Below, piece after piece: positions 41,595 to 50,873 of a DNA stretch of 64,000 nucleotides. Every line of letters starts with the position of its first letter. Position 1 is the stretch's first letter. The stretch comes from Oscillospiraceae bacterium (lineage in GTDB: Bacteria > Bacillota > Clostridia > Oscillospirales > Oscillospiraceae). The notes beneath the pieces are model-generated. The model was not told the DNA's origin. It worked only from the letters and a program-made list of their open reading frames with translations, and made no database searches. Location of the stretch: assembly GCA_015067635.1 (NCBI GenBank), contig SVMA01000004.1, positions 47,575-111,574 on the forward strand. The letters run 5' to 3'. The position numbers were made by a program, and so were the translations under genes.

Positions 41595-41614
41595 TCAAAT
41601 TACTCCTTATGGAT

Positions 41615-41827
41615 TCATGGTACGGGGTCGTAGAAATCCCCTTTATAAAAGGGGTTGCAGCGCAGGAGCCGGCGCAGTGCCAGCCAGCCGCCCTTAAACG
41701 CACCGTATTTTTGGATTGCTTCGTAGGCATAGGCGGAGCAGGTGGGTCGAAAACGACAGGACGGGGGTCTCCCCGGGGATACGTGGCGCTGATAAAAGCG
41801 GATCAGCGCGAGAAAAATTCGTTTCAT
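41615..41827 (-). CDS. yidD: Membrane protein insertion efficiency factor YidD
   Basis: A 70-residue amphipathic protein. It contains the diagnostic [25 protein letters not shown] block and the [14 protein letters not shown] end. It assists YidC. ATG at 41827 overlaps the rnpA stop by four bases and has AAGGAAG. Confidence 0.93.
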   Translation of the reverse strand: MKRIFLALIRFYQRHVSPGRPPSCRFRPTCSAYAYEAIQKYGAFKGGWLALRRLLRCNPFYKGDFYDPVP

Positions 41828-42168
41828 AGGCTTTCTTCCTTCAAAATACCGGCCTTTTGCGCCAAAGCAAGATAGGCCCTTTGCAGATCCTGAAAATCTG
41901 CATTCACACAGCGGCTTCTGGCAACCACAACTATGTCCCAGCCGGGAAGAAACCGGCTTTCGTGCAGACGGTATATTTCCCGCAAACGACGGCGGACCCG
42001 ATTCCGCACAACGGCGTGCCCCAGCTTTTTGCTGACCGTAATACCAACGCGGTTTTGCCCCAACCGGTTCGGGTGGGCATAGAGAACGAAATAACCGTTG
42101 GCATGTCCCGGAGTGTGATAAAGCCGGCGGAAAATGTGATTCAATTTTAAGGAACACGAATATTTCAT
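41824..42168 (-). CDS. rnpA: Ribonuclease P protein component
   Basis: A 114-residue basic protein that binds RNase P RNA in 5' maturation of tRNAs. The RNR motif is present as [15 protein letters not shown], with [10 protein letters not shown] ahead of it and DIVVVARSR after. ATG at 42168 follows GGGGA. Conserved rpmH-rnpA-yidD-yidC-jag order. Confidence 0.95.
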   Translation of the reverse strand: MKYSCSLKLNHIFRRLYHTPGHANGYFVLYAHPNRLGQNRVGITVSKKLGHAVVRNRVRRRLREIYRLHESRFLPGWDIVVVARSRCVNADFQDLQRAYLALAQKAGILKEESL

Positions 42169-42267
42169 AAAAATTCCCCACAAAAAACAGGGAGCGGGGC
42201 GAATACTCCTTCGCCCCGCTGATAGCTCCCGTTTCGCATCGAGCGATATCCTGCAAAAATGTCCGGA

Positions 42268-42402
42268 TTAGGCGGACAGAACCTTGCGGCCCTTTGCGCG
42301 GCGACGAGCCAGAACCTTACGGCCGTTGGAAGTAGCCATTCTCTGGCGGAAACCGTGGACCTTGGAACGGTGGCGACGGCTGGGTTGATAGGTACGCTTC
42401 AT
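42268..42402 (-). CDS. rpmH: 50S ribosomal protein L34
   Basis: A 44-residue frame too short for common ORF cutoffs: it begins [18 protein letters not shown] and continues with [20 protein letters not shown], the full L34 sequence. ATG at 42402 has CAGGAGGTG. It leads the operon from the promoter at 42497-42525. Confidence 0.97.
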   Translation of the reverse strand: MKRTYQPSRRHRSKVHGFRQRMATSNGRKVLARRRAKGRKVLSA

Positions 42403-42496
42403 GAAGTTACACCTCCTGTTAATTCACAATTATGCTCGACAGTCAGATTGACCGCAGCAACACATTGTCAAAGACCATATTTGGTCATGCTAAGGT

Positions 42497-42525
42497 ATTA
42501 TAGCCGAAAAAAGCAAGAAGGTCAA
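42497..42525 (-). promoter_or_regulatory. Sigma-A promoter of rpmH operon
   Basis: TTGACC and TATAAT on the minus strand with 17-base spacing, 95 bases before rpmH. The gap between rpmH and the NFACT gene (275 bases) has no DnaA boxes that I can see. Confidence 0.85.
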
Positions 42526-42642
42526 CCTCTTTTTTGAGTTTTTCCGGTTTTTCTTCCGGATTTGCCCCAATAAAACGGAAAAATTCGGTTAATTTCTCCC
42601 AATCCCATCCGAAAAAGAGTCCAGACGATTGCAACGCCACAA

Positions 42643-42675
42643 ACAAAAGCTCCGGAGCGAAACAGCTCCGGAGCT
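42643..42675 (-). terminator. Terminator of the NFACT gene
   Basis: Stem AGCTCCGGAGC/GCTCCGGAGCT followed on the minus strand by TTTTGTTTG. Confidence 0.85.
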
Positions 42676-42677
42676 TG

Positions 42678-44423
42678 TTATTCTTCTTTTTTCTCTGCAT
42701 TCAGCGCATCCATCACAATATCGGCATAGGGATTGACCACCACGGTGCGATAGGTATGGTAAATCACCATTCCCGGCTTGCCGTTGGGAATCTTCTTCAC
42801 CTGCCGCACAGGTGTCACGTCCACAGGAATGTTCTGACCGCCGGCGGTCTCTGCATAATATGCCGCCAGCTGTGCTGCCTGAGTGACGGTGTCATCCGGC
42901 ACCGGCTTTCCGGCACAGGCAATGATCACGTGACTTCCGTGAACCTTGGAGGCATGAAGCCAAAGGTCGTCCTTTCGTGCGGATTGGAAGGTAAGCGCCT
43001 CGTTTTGCTGATTGTTTCTGCCCACAAAAATCGAAAAACCGTCTGTGGATTCAAACCGCAAAGGCGGGAGCTTTCCGCTTTTTATCCTTTTTTTGCTCTC
43101 CCCGCGCAAATATCCGCCGGATTGCAATTCCAGCTTGATCTCCTCCAGGGCCTGGTCGGTATCTGCCCGATTCAGCTCCTCCAGCACGCTTTTCAGGTAT
43201 TCCAATTCCCGGGCTCCCAGCTCCAGCTGACGCTTCAGCTCCTTTTCCGCATTTTTCATCCGGCTGTAATCCTTGTAGAATTTTGCGGCATTCTGCTGGG
43301 GCGACAGCAGAGGGGACAGGGGGATTTCGATTTCTGTCATATTTTCGTCGTAGAAATCCTCCACCCTTACGGCGGTTTGCCCTTTGGTGATTTTGTGGAG
43401 ATTGGCAGTTAAAATATCTCCCAGCTGACGCAGCCGTTCCCGATCATAGGTCGCTTCCAGCTCCTGCTGCTGAATGGCCAGCTTTTTGGTCAGGCGGGTG
43501 CAAAGATTCTGCACCGTCTTTCGTACCGACTGGCTCTTCTGATGCATGGCATCCTTCCGGTCCCGAAGGGAATAAAACATATCCAGCAGACCGGAAAAGC
43601 TATCTGCACGGGCACATTGACCGTACTGATAAATGGGGCAGAAGGCAAATTGCTTGGGACTTCCGTCAGGGGCATAATAATAAGGAGCAGGGTGGGAAAT
43701 ATGCTCCGCAAAAAACAGGGAAAGCCGTTCTGACCAAAGGGGAATATCTCCGTTTTCCAGCCGTGCATCCACTTCTCCGGTGGCAAACAATGCCGCCTCC
43801 CGGCACACCAGCGGCGAAAGACCGCCCAAATTATCCATCAGCCGGTCGCTGAGCAGATCCGCACCCGTATCGGAAAGCAGGTTTACATAATCTTCTGTTT
43901 TCAACTCCCCGGGGTTCTTTTTGGATACCTTATCCGGCTCCTGATAATAAAGCCCGGGAAGTGCCTGCCGTTTGGCAGACTCATCAAGACCGATGCGGCG
44001 CAGGCAGTCCGTGATCCGTCCCTCGGGGGAGAGCAGATACAAATTGCAGGTGCGTCCCATCAGCTCTGCAATCAATTTTCGCTGTACCAGATCCCCCATC
44101 TCGTCCATACATTCAAAGGTGAAAACCGCCAGCCGTTCCATGGGCGGCTGGGCAATATCCACCAACCGGCCACCGGACAGGTGCTTTCTCAGAAGCATGC
44201 AGAACATGGGCGGCTCCGGCGGATTTTCCGGATTGGCCGTGGTCAGATGCAGCCGCGGTGCGGTGGGATTCATGGCAAACAGCAGCTTACACCGTCCCTC
44301 CCGATGGCGCAGGTGAAAAATCACCGTATCCCGCGCCGGCTGATGGATCTTCTCCACCCGAGGCTCAGGCAGGGCACGCAATTCCTGCAAAACTGCGGTC
44401 AAATAAAAAGCATCAAAGGCCAT
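42678..44423 (-). CDS. NFACT family protein (RqcH/fibronectin-binding-like)
   Basis: A 581-residue NFACT protein. NFACT-N at the start (AFDAFYLTAVLQEL, NPTAPRLHLT), coiled-coil with HhH in the middle and the NFACT-R domain at the end (STDGFSIFVGRNNQQNEALTF, DLWLHASKVHGSHVII). Bacterial RqcH adds alanine tails on stalled ribosomal chains; older annotation calls it fibronectin-binding. Full length. Stands alone after the surE block, with its own terminator. Confidence 0.92.
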   Translation of the reverse strand: MAFDAFYLTAVLQELRALPEPRVEKIHQPARDTVIFHLRHREGRCKLLFAMNPTAPRLHLTTANPENPPEPPMFCMLLRKHLSGGRLVDIAQPPMERLAVFTFECMDEMGDLVQRKLIAELMGRTCNLYLLSPEGRITDCLRRIGLDESAKRQALPGLYYQEPDKVSKKNPGELKTEDYVNLLSDTGADLLSDRLMDNLGGLSPLVCREAALFATGEVDARLENGDIPLWSERLSLFFAEHISHPAPYYYAPDGSPKQFAFCPIYQYGQCARADSFSGLLDMFYSLRDRKDAMHQKSQSVRKTVQNLCTRLTKKLAIQQQELEATYDRERLRQLGDILTANLHKITKGQTAVRVEDFYDENMTEIEIPLSPLLSPQQNAAKFYKDYSRMKNAEKELKRQLELGARELEYLKSVLEELNRADTDQALEEIKLELQSGGYLRGESKKRIKSGKLPPLRFESTDGFSIFVGRNNQQNEALTFQSARKDDLWLHASKVHGSHVIIACAGKPVPDDTVTQAAQLAAYYAETAGGQNIPVDVTPVRQVKKIPNGKPGMVIYHTYRTVVVNPYADIVMDALNAEKKEE

Positions 44424-44446
44424 ACACGCCTCCCAATCAGCAATTC

Positions 44447-45175
44447 TTACAGATTTTCGTTCTTTAAGGCCCGGTACAAAGCAAGGTCCGTACGGTCCAG
44501 GGTCAGGGGCATGACGGAGATCACCTTGTCCACCAGTACCGCATCGGTATCAAAGCCGCTGTCTGCACAGGCCGTGAACACGTCAATGCCGCAGGGGGTA
44601 AACAAATCGTTTTCCTCAACGCGGAATTGGTCGGAATAATAGTTTCCGCCCTGACGGGTAACCCGGAAGGCGTTACTTCCGCCGGTGGGAATGTTCACGT
44701 TGTACATGGGATTTTTGGCAAACAGGTTGTGCGTTTCAAAGTAATCCCAAATTTTATCCATTTCTGCCGCAGCTCCCTCATAATAAGCCGGAGAAGTGGA
44801 TACCGCCATGGCGTTGACGCCCAGATTTCCCGCCTCAAACACAGCGGACACCGTACCGGAATACATGATATCCCGTCCGATGTTCAAACCCCGGTTGATA
44901 CCGGAAATCACCAGGTCAAATTCCATGTGCATACCCAGAATCGCCAGGCGCACACAGTCAGCAGGTGTGGAATCCACCGCCCAGGCAGTAACCCCGGGAA
45001 TCAGGTCGATCTGCTTTGCCTCGAAGGCCTTGTGGATCTCAATTCCGTGGCTTTTGGCGCTTTGCTCCACCTTGGGAGCCATTACCACCACTTCGCCCTT
45101 GGTTTGTGCCCATTTGACAAGAGGCAGTATACCGGATGCGTAAATGCCGTCATCGTTTGTAATTAAAATTCTCAT
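44447..45175 (-). CDS. surE: 5'/3'-nucleotidase SurE
   Basis: A 242-residue phosphatase. ILITNDDG at 3-10 holds the metal aspartates; VDSTPADCV and SGINRGLNIGRDIMYSGTV are the other family blocks. It removes phosphate from nucleoside monophosphates. The start at 45175 has GAGGG six bases ahead; an ATG two codons earlier overlaps it. Overlaps the DHH gene upstream by four bases, so nucleotidase and oligonucleotide-degrading enzymes are made together. Confidence 0.93.
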   Translation of the reverse strand: MRILITNDDGIYASGILPLVKWAQTKGEVVVMAPKVEQSAKSHGIEIHKAFEAKQIDLIPGVTAWAVDSTPADCVRLAILGMHMEFDLVISGINRGLNIGRDIMYSGTVSAVFEAGNLGVNAMAVSTSPAYYEGAAAEMDKIWDYFETHNLFAKNPMYNVNIPTGGSNAFRVTRQGGNYYSDQFRVEENDLFTPCGIDVFTACADSGFDTDAVLVDKVISVMPLTLDRTDLALYRALKNENL

Positions 45176-46158
45176 AGCCATCCCTCATGGGTTTCCTTAT
45201 ATTCTTTCACACGGGCGTCCGCCTCAGCGATCACCTGCTGCATTTCCTCCAAGGAGTATACCGTAGCACCGCTGGCACAGGCGTGACCGCCGCCGTTGTG
45301 ATTTTCCGCAATGGTGTTGATGGTGACGAAACGGGAGCGCAAGCGCACACGGATCACTGTATCTTCTCCAGGATTGTCGATAAAAGCGATCCAGCACAGC
45401 GCACCCTTGATGGCATCCATATAGGAAACAGCGGCGCTGGCATCCTCCTGACTGAGGCGGAATTTTTCCTGCATTTCCCGATCCACATACACATAGGCCA
45501 CACCGTTTTCGGTGATGTGCATTTTGTCGTAGATATAGGCTTCAAATTTGAGCATCTCAAATTCCTTCAGATACAAATTGGAAAACAGCACCTCGGTGTT
45601 GATCCCCTGATCCAGCAACAGACCCCCAAGCCGCAAGGTGTCACCGGAGGTGGAATCGTAGCGGAAACGGCCGGAATCGGTGACCATGCCGGCATACAGA
45701 CAGGTGGCCGCCTCGGTGTCGATCTTCAGTTCATCGGCAAATTCCGCATAAAATGCCGCCACCATTTCACATACGGAGGAACGATGGGTCTCCACCCAGG
45801 AAACGTCCCCGTAGGGATTGTGGTCGATGTGGTGGTCGATTTTCACAAGCTCCCGACAAAGGGAATATTTTTTGTTGGAGATCCGTTCCACGTTGCCGGT
45901 GTCCAGCACAATGCACAGGGCGTCGGCATATTTTTCTGCGTCGATGGGTTCGCTTTCTCCGCCGAGAAATTCCAGATACTCCGACTGATCCTCGTTGAGC
46001 AGATAAATTTCCTTTTGAGGAAAACTCAGCTGCAGAATTTTCCACAGTCCCTTGGTGGAACCGATGGCGTCTCCGTCCGGACGGACGTGACGGGTGATGA
46101 TAATGCGGTCGTATTCCTTGATTTTCTGCAGGACCGCCTGCATAGCTTCTTTTTTCAT
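45172..46158 (-). CDS. DHH family phosphoesterase (NrnA-like), copy 2
   Basis: A 328-residue DHH-DHHA1 enzyme. DHH motifs include RPDGDAIGS, the VLDTGNVERIS aspartate and DHHIDHNPYGD; DHHA1 ends with NGGGHACASGA. NrnA enzymes break nano-RNAs and pAp, and some cleave pApA from cyclic-di-AMP. ATG at 46158. It is immediately downstream of a paralogue of nearly equal length, so the pair came from a tandem duplication or has divided labour. Confidence 0.9.
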   Translation of the reverse strand: MKKEAMQAVLQKIKEYDRIIITRHVRPDGDAIGSTKGLWKILQLSFPQKEIYLLNEDQSEYLEFLGGESEPIDAEKYADALCIVLDTGNVERISNKKYSLCRELVKIDHHIDHNPYGDVSWVETHRSSVCEMVAAFYAEFADELKIDTEAATCLYAGMVTDSGRFRYDSTSGDTLRLGGLLLDQGINTEVLFSNLYLKEFEMLKFEAYIYDKMHITENGVAYVYVDREMQEKFRLSQEDASAAVSYMDAIKGALCWIAFIDNPGEDTVIRVRLRSRFVTINTIAENHNGGGHACASGATVYSLEEMQQVIAEADARVKEYKETHEGWL

Positions 46159-46160
46159 GG

Positions 46161-47096
46161 TTACTCCTTTGTCAATGCGTCCAGATCGCTGAGCATCTGC
46201 ATGGCGATTTCCTTGTTTGCCACGGTCGCCCCGCTGGCCTTGGCGTGACCGCCGCCACCGTATCGGACCGCGATGGGATTGATGTTGTATTTGCTTGAAC
46301 GAAGCTCGCAGAGCACGCCCTGCTCCGTTTCGGTGAAGTTTACCCAAATATCCACACCCTTGATATCCGCCATGGTACCCACCATACCCCGGGAGACGGT
46401 GAAGGTATCCACGTTCAGCTCTTCCAGCTCCTCCGCGGTGGTGTAGATATAGGCAACATTACAGTCGGTGAACTTAATTTTCAGGACAAACTGAGCTTTC
46501 AGCCGAATTTTTTGAAAATCATCCGCATACAGCTTCCGATAGATGTCATTCAGGTCAAAGTTCTGCTCCATCAGGGCAGAGGCCAGACGGAAGGTTTTTG
46601 CGGAGGTGGAATCGTAACGGAACCGGCCGGAATCGGTGACCATGCCGGTATAAAGAGCCTTGGCGCTGGCGGGAGAAAGCCGCAGACCGCACTGCAGGGC
46701 AAAGTCCGTGACCAGACCGCAGCAGCTTTCGTAGGATGTGTCCGTTACCTCGGTGTCGCAGAGCTTCTCCACAAAAATGTGGTGGTCCATCCGTGCGGTG
46801 CTTTTGGCTGTGGCGTAACGCCCGTCGGAGATCAGATGACCTGCCGAGGTGTCCAGCACGATGGCCAGCGCATTTTCGTAGACCGCATCCGGAATCTCGT
46901 CCATGGTGCTGCCGTCCATAAAGCCGTAATGACCGGCACCGTCTCCCACCGCATAAACGGTTTTTACCGGGAAATTTTCCGACAAAATGTGCTTCAGTCC
47001 GATCTGACTGCCCAAAGCATCCCCATCGGGGTTTTTGTGCCGGTGGATGATGATGGTATCAAATGCTTTTATTTTGTTAAAAAGTTCTTGAAACAT
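46161..47096 (-). CDS. DHH family phosphoesterase (NrnA-like), copy 1
   Basis: A 311-residue DHH-DHHA1 phosphodiesterase: NPDGDALGSQ, VLDTSAGH, ARMDHHIF, GMVTDSGRFRYDS and the C-terminal YGGGGHAKASGA are all in place. The two paralogues share the block TGMVTDSGRFRYDSTS but differ elsewhere. It leads the operon nrnA-nrnA-surE. The two genes are two bases apart. No sign of decay in either, so both are probably active. Confidence 0.9.
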   Translation of the reverse strand: MFQELFNKIKAFDTIIIHRHKNPDGDALGSQIGLKHILSENFPVKTVYAVGDGAGHYGFMDGSTMDEIPDAVYENALAIVLDTSAGHLISDGRYATAKSTARMDHHIFVEKLCDTEVTDTSYESCCGLVTDFALQCGLRLSPASAKALYTGMVTDSGRFRYDSTSAKTFRLASALMEQNFDLNDIYRKLYADDFQKIRLKAQFVLKIKFTDCNVAYIYTTAEELEELNVDTFTVSRGMVGTMADIKGVDIWVNFTETEQGVLCELRSSKYNINPIAVRYGGGGHAKASGATVANKEIAMQMLSDLDALTKE

Positions 47097-47121
47097 GGCG
47101 ATTCCTCACTTGAAATATAGC

Positions 47122-47151
47122 TTGCCTTTTTTAGCCTTAGTATGGTATTAT
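47122..47151 (+). promoter_or_regulatory. Promoter of the aldo/keto reductase gene
   Basis: TTGCCT and TATTAT with 18-base spacing. Confidence 0.5.
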
Positions 47152-47202
47152 ACTATAAAATCTTGCATCATGCAAACATTTTTTATCGGGAGGAAAATGC
47201 AG

Positions 47203-48210
47203 ATGGAATATCGTGTTTTGGGAAAAACGGGGCTGAAGGTCTCCCGTATGGGCTTTGGCGGCATTCCCATTCAGCGCACCACCGCGGAGGAAACAAAAAA
47301 ACTGATCCGTTACCTCAAGGAACGGGGCGTCAATTACATCGATACCGCCCGGGGCTATACCGTAAGTGAAAGCTATCTGGGAGAGGCGTTGGAGGGAATC
47401 CGAAGCCACTTCATCCTCGCCACCAAGAGCATGTCCCGTACCCGGGAAGCTATGGAAAAGGACATTGCCATCAGTCTCAGCAATTTGCGGACGGATTACA
47501 TCGATTTGTATCAGATCCATAACGCCACCCCGAAGGATATGGAAACTGTTACCGCCCCCGGCGGTGCTTTGGAGGCGCTGCTGGAAGCAAAGGCGGCGGG
47601 AAAGATCCGCCACATAGGTATTACTGCCCATTCTCCGGAGACCTTTCGGCTGGCACTGGAGCTGCCTTGGGTGGAAACGATCATGTTTCCTTATAATATT
47701 GTGGAGACCCAGGCAGAGGCGCTGATTCGTGCCTGCAAGGAGAAAAATATCGGCTTTATTGCCATGAAGCCCTTGGCCGGCGGTGCCATCGAGGACCCGA
47801 CGCTGGCGCTGCGGTTTTTGTGTGCCGACGAAAATGTGACAGTGGTAATCCCCGGCATGGCAGAAGTCAAGGAAGCGGAGCAAAATTTGGCCGCAGTGGA
47901 AGAACAGTCCCCGCTAAAGACGGAGGAACTTCAAAAAATGGAGGAAATCCGCCGCAGTCTGGGAACGCATTTCTGCCGGCGGTGCAACTACTGCGCTCCT
48001 TGCAGTGCCGGCATTTTTATACCTGCCATGTTTTTAATGGAAGGGTATTTGTCCCGATACGGACTGGAAGATTGGGCAAAAATGCGGTATAACGGGATGG
48101 AAAAAACCGCATCGGACTGCATTGGCTGCGGCTCCTGCGAGAGCCGATGCCCCTACAATCTGCCCATTCGGGAAATGCTGAAAACCGTTGCCGAAAAATT
48201 CGGAAAATAA
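47203..48210 (+). CDS. Aldo/keto reductase with C-terminal 4Fe-4S domain
   Basis: A 335-residue protein: AKR barrel with catalytic DTARGYT at about 53-60 and LYQIHNAT, followed by CRRCNYCAPC and a CIGCGSCESRCPYN ferredoxin-type motif. Such ferredoxin-linked AKRs are frequent in anaerobes and may take electrons from ferredoxin instead of NADPH. The start at 47203 has GGGAGG. Single gene with terminator. Substrate unknown. Confidence 0.9.
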   Translation: MEYRVLGKTGLKVSRMGFGGIPIQRTTAEETKKLIRYLKERGVNYIDTARGYTVSESYLGEALEGIRSHFILATKSMSRTREAMEKDIAISLSNLRTDYIDLYQIHNATPKDMETVTAPGGALEALLEAKAAGKIRHIGITAHSPETFRLALELPWVETIMFPYNIVETQAEALIRACKEKNIGFIAMKPLAGGAIEDPTLALRFLCADENVTVVIPGMAEVKEAEQNLAAVEEQSPLKTEELQKMEEIRRSLGTHFCRRCNYCAPCSAGIFIPAMFLMEGYLSRYGLEDWAKMRYNGMEKTASDCIGCGSCESRCPYNLPIREMLKTVAEKFGK

Positions 48211-48227
48211 GCCAAAGGAAAAATGTA

Positions 48228-48258
48228 AAAAGCCCCCTCGGATGAGGGGGCTGGATTT
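48228..48258. terminator. Terminator after the aldo/keto reductase gene
   Basis: Stem AGCCCCCTC/GAGGGGGCT between convergent genes. Confidence 0.75.
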
Positions 48259-48279
48259 TTACAATAGTGTGCGGTACGG

Positions 48280-49152
48280 TCAATCGTTGCTTTTGAAAAC
48301 GTCGGCAACCTCGCTGATGGTCACAAAGGCTTTCGGATCGATGGTATGTATGATATTCCTCATTTTATAGATCTGAAACCGATTCACAACAAAATAAATC
48401 ACGGTTTTTTCTGTATTGGAATAGCCTCCGGTGGCCGACATGGAGGTTGTGCCGCATTTGAATTCCTCCATCAATGCCTCGCTGATTTCCTTTGGCTTTT
48501 CTGTGACAATCATCACGGATTTACTGCGGTCAAAGCCCTCCACCACAAAATCGATGGTCTTGAGCCCCGCGGCATAGGTTACGATGGAATAAAGGGGCAG
48601 GATCCAGCTCTGCTTGACGATTCCGCAAATGACATACAGCACCACATTGTAAAGCATCACAAAGGTTCCCACGGTGATATTCAGCCGCTTGGAAAAGATG
48701 ACGGCCATAACCTCAATTCCGTCAATGGCACCGCCGTTACGGATGGTAAGTCCGCTTCCGATACCGGAAATAATACCGCCGAACAGGGCGCATAACAACA
48801 GATCCTGTCCTGCAAGAGGAGAAGCAATGCTCACATCAATGGGCAAAACATCCGTAATCAGCCATGCGACCACCGAGTACACAGCAACTGCAAACAGGGA
48901 ATACACCGTAAAGACAGCCCCTTGCTTTTTCAGACCGAACAGAAAAAGGGGAATATTAAACAACAGAAGAAAAACCGACAGAGTCAGATACGCCGGTGTA
49001 ATTTGGGAAAGCAGGATTGCCGTACCGGAGATGCCGCTGTCATACAATTTGACCGGCGCCAAAAAGATCGTCACGCCGATGGCGTTGATACAGCCTGCCA
49101 ACAAAAGGAAAAGGAAATTTTTAAGGCTTAGGGAGCGAATAAATTTTCTCAT
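48280..49152 (-). CDS. YitT family membrane protein
   Basis: A 290-residue protein with five or six membrane helices (YitT/DUF161) and a C-terminal DUF2179 cytosolic domain (VVEGFDRSKSVMIVTEKPKEISEALM, TEKTVIYFVVNRFQI). Likely a transporter or channel; substrate not known. ATG at 49152 follows AGAGGTG. Single gene with its own promoter. Confidence 0.9.
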   Translation of the reverse strand: MRKFIRSLSLKNFLFLLLAGCINAIGVTIFLAPVKLYDSGISGTAILLSQITPAYLTLSVFLLLFNIPLFLFGLKKQGAVFTVYSLFAVAVYSVVAWLITDVLPIDVSIASPLAGQDLLLCALFGGIISGIGSGLTIRNGGAIDGIEVMAVIFSKRLNITVGTFVMLYNVVLYVICGIVKQSWILPLYSIVTYAAGLKTIDFVVEGFDRSKSVMIVTEKPKEISEALMEEFKCGTTSMSATGGYSNTEKTVIYFVVNRFQIYKMRNIIHTIDPKAFVTISEVADVFKSND

Positions 49153-49189
49153 AGTCAAACACCTCTATAATGCTCGGTTTTCAGTTTGT

Positions 49190-49218
49190 ATTATAGCATT
49201 TTCACAACAAAAAAGCAA
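49190..49218 (-). promoter_or_regulatory. Sigma-A promoter of the yitT-like gene
   Basis: TTGCTT and TATAAT on the minus strand with 17-base spacing, back to back with the promoter at 49259. Confidence 0.7.
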
Positions 49219-49258
49219 TGCGGATAAAAGGCAGAAATAAAAAATCACAAAACCCCTA

Positions 49259-49287
49259 TTGACAATCAAATGACCATGTGTTATAAT
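49259..49287 (+). promoter_or_regulatory. Sigma-A promoter of the DUF1836-hflKC operon
   Basis: TTGACA and TATAAT with 17-base spacing, 31 bases before the first start codon. Confidence 0.85.
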
Positions 49288-49318
49288 CAAGTCACTACGC
49301 AGAAAGGAGGTGCTGTAC

Positions 49319-49876
49319 ATGCAGTGGACCATACCGGGTACGGTGTTGCCTGCCGTCACATCGGAAGCCGGTCAGACCGGAGAAAAATTCCGGGCCATGT
49401 TTTTCGGCGGCGGAATGGTGCTCAGTCAGGTGTCGGCGATCACAGGACTGGAGCCGTATATCATCCAGAATTGGGTCAAGCGGGGCTTTCTTACCAAGCC
49501 GGTGGGAAAGAGATACACCCTGCGGCAGCTGTGTCGCATCATTAATATCAACATGCTGAAGGACGCCCTGAAAATGGAGGATATTTGCGGCCTGATGACC
49601 TACCTGAACGGACATCTGGACGACGAAAGCGACGACCTGATCGACGACAGTCAGCTTTATTTTCTGTTTTTGCAGCTGGCTGGACGGTATCAGGAGCTGA
49701 GAGATCCCGATTTACGGGCAGCCTGTGTAGCGGAGGTTTTGGAAAACTATCAGGAGCCCATCCCCGGAGCACGACTGCGGGTGGAGAAGGTGCTCACCAT
49801 TATGCTGACAGCATGGCTTGCATCCCTTTTGTGTCAGCAGGCAACGAATATGATCGCTGAATTAAAAGCAGAATAA
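49319..49876 (+). CDS. DUF1836 domain protein (putative MerR-like regulator)
   Basis: A 185-residue DUF1836 protein common in Firmicutes. The segment MVLSQVSAITGLEPYIIQNWVKRGFL resembles a MerR-type helix-turn-helix, followed by a helical domain. ATG at 49319 has AAGGAGG with eight-base spacing. It is the first gene before hflK-hflC and may regulate that pair or itself; direct evidence is lacking. Confidence 0.8.
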   Translation: MQWTIPGTVLPAVTSEAGQTGEKFRAMFFGGGMVLSQVSAITGLEPYIIQNWVKRGFLTKPVGKRYTLRQLCRIININMLKDALKMEDICGLMTYLNGHLDDESDDLIDDSQLYFLFLQLAGRYQELRDPDLRAACVAEVLENYQEPIPGARLRVEKVLTIMLTAWLASLLCQQATNMIAELKAE

Positions 49877-49894
49877 TTGAAAGGAAGTAATCAC

Positions 49895-50872
49895 ATGGAA
49901 AATTCCCAATATAACTACACCTATGTCCCCCAAAAACCGGTGGACTGGGGAAAAATCCGTAAATTCATCCTGTGGGGCGTCATCCTTACGGTGGTGGTCA
50001 TCGGTGTGCTCACCAGCTTTTACACCGTGGACGACAAACAGCAGGCGGTGGTAACCACCTTCGGCAGGGTGACGGATATTACAGACCCCGGTCTGCATTT
50101 CAAGATCCCCTTCGGTATCCAAAAGGTACAGACGGTGGATGTAAACGTATACCATAAAATCGAATTAGGATACGTCACAGACACCAACGGTACACCTGCT
50201 TCCGTAGAAGATGAAAGCTCCATGATCACCGGTGACTACAATATTGTCAACGTGGACTTCTTTGTGGAATACAAGATTTCCGACCCTGTGCAGTATCTCT
50301 ACTCCGCCAATAACCCCGCGCTGATTCTGAAGAATCTGATTCAGAGTCAGGTGCGTAATGTGGTGGGCTCCTCCACCGTAGATTCGGTTCTCACCGACGG
50401 TAAGGAAAATATCCAGCTGCAGGTCAAGGAGCTGGTAACGGAGATCCTTGCAGAATACGATGTGGGTCTGACGCTGATCGACGTGCGGATTCAGGACGCA
50501 GAACCCCCCACGACAGAAGTCATTGAGGCCTTTAAGGCGGTGGAAACTGCCAAGCAGAACGCAGAAGCGGTTGTCAACTCCGCAAAGGCTTACCAAAATG
50601 CCCAGCTGCCGGAAGCAGAGGCCAAGTCCGACAAGCTGCTGCAAAATGCACAGTACCTGAAGCAAAAGCGTATCAACGAGGCAGCCGAGGCCGTTGCCAT
50701 GTTTGAAGCAATGTTTGCAGAATATAAGGAAAACCCGGATATCACCCACTCCCGGATGTATTATGAGGCCATTTCTCAGGTCCTGCCCGGCGTAAAGGTG
50801 TATATTCACACCGGCAACAGCGATTCCATGAATATGCTGCTGCCCCTGGAATCCATTGTAGGAGGAAAGTAA
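49895..50872 (+). CDS. hflK: SPFH domain protein HflK-like
   Basis: A 325-residue membrane scaffold protein. One N-terminal helix (about 23-43), then the SPFH domain (AVVTTFGRVTDITDPGLHFKIPFGIQKVQ) and an Ala/Glu-rich coiled-coil (AKQNAEAVVNSAKAY). With HflC it forms a large cage over the FtsH protease in Proteobacteria; a like role in Clostridia is inferred. AAGGAAG site. Followed after one base by hflC. Confidence 0.88.
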   Translation: MENSQYNYTYVPQKPVDWGKIRKFILWGVILTVVVIGVLTSFYTVDDKQQAVVTTFGRVTDITDPGLHFKIPFGIQKVQTVDVNVYHKIELGYVTDTNGTPASVEDESSMITGDYNIVNVDFFVEYKISDPVQYLYSANNPALILKNLIQSQVRNVVGSSTVDSVLTDGKENIQLQVKELVTEILAEYDVGLTLIDVRIQDAEPPTTEVIEAFKAVETAKQNAEAVVNSAKAYQNAQLPEAEAKSDKLLQNAQYLKQKRINEAAEAVAMFEAMFAEYKENPDITHSRMYYEAISQVLPGVKVYIHTGNSDSMNMLLPLESIVGGK

Positions 50873-50873
50873 T

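Noticed and set aside
42403..42677. Replication origin upstream of rpmH
   Set aside because: No TTATCCACA-type DnaA boxes or AT-rich unwinding element are seen, and no dnaA lies beside it.
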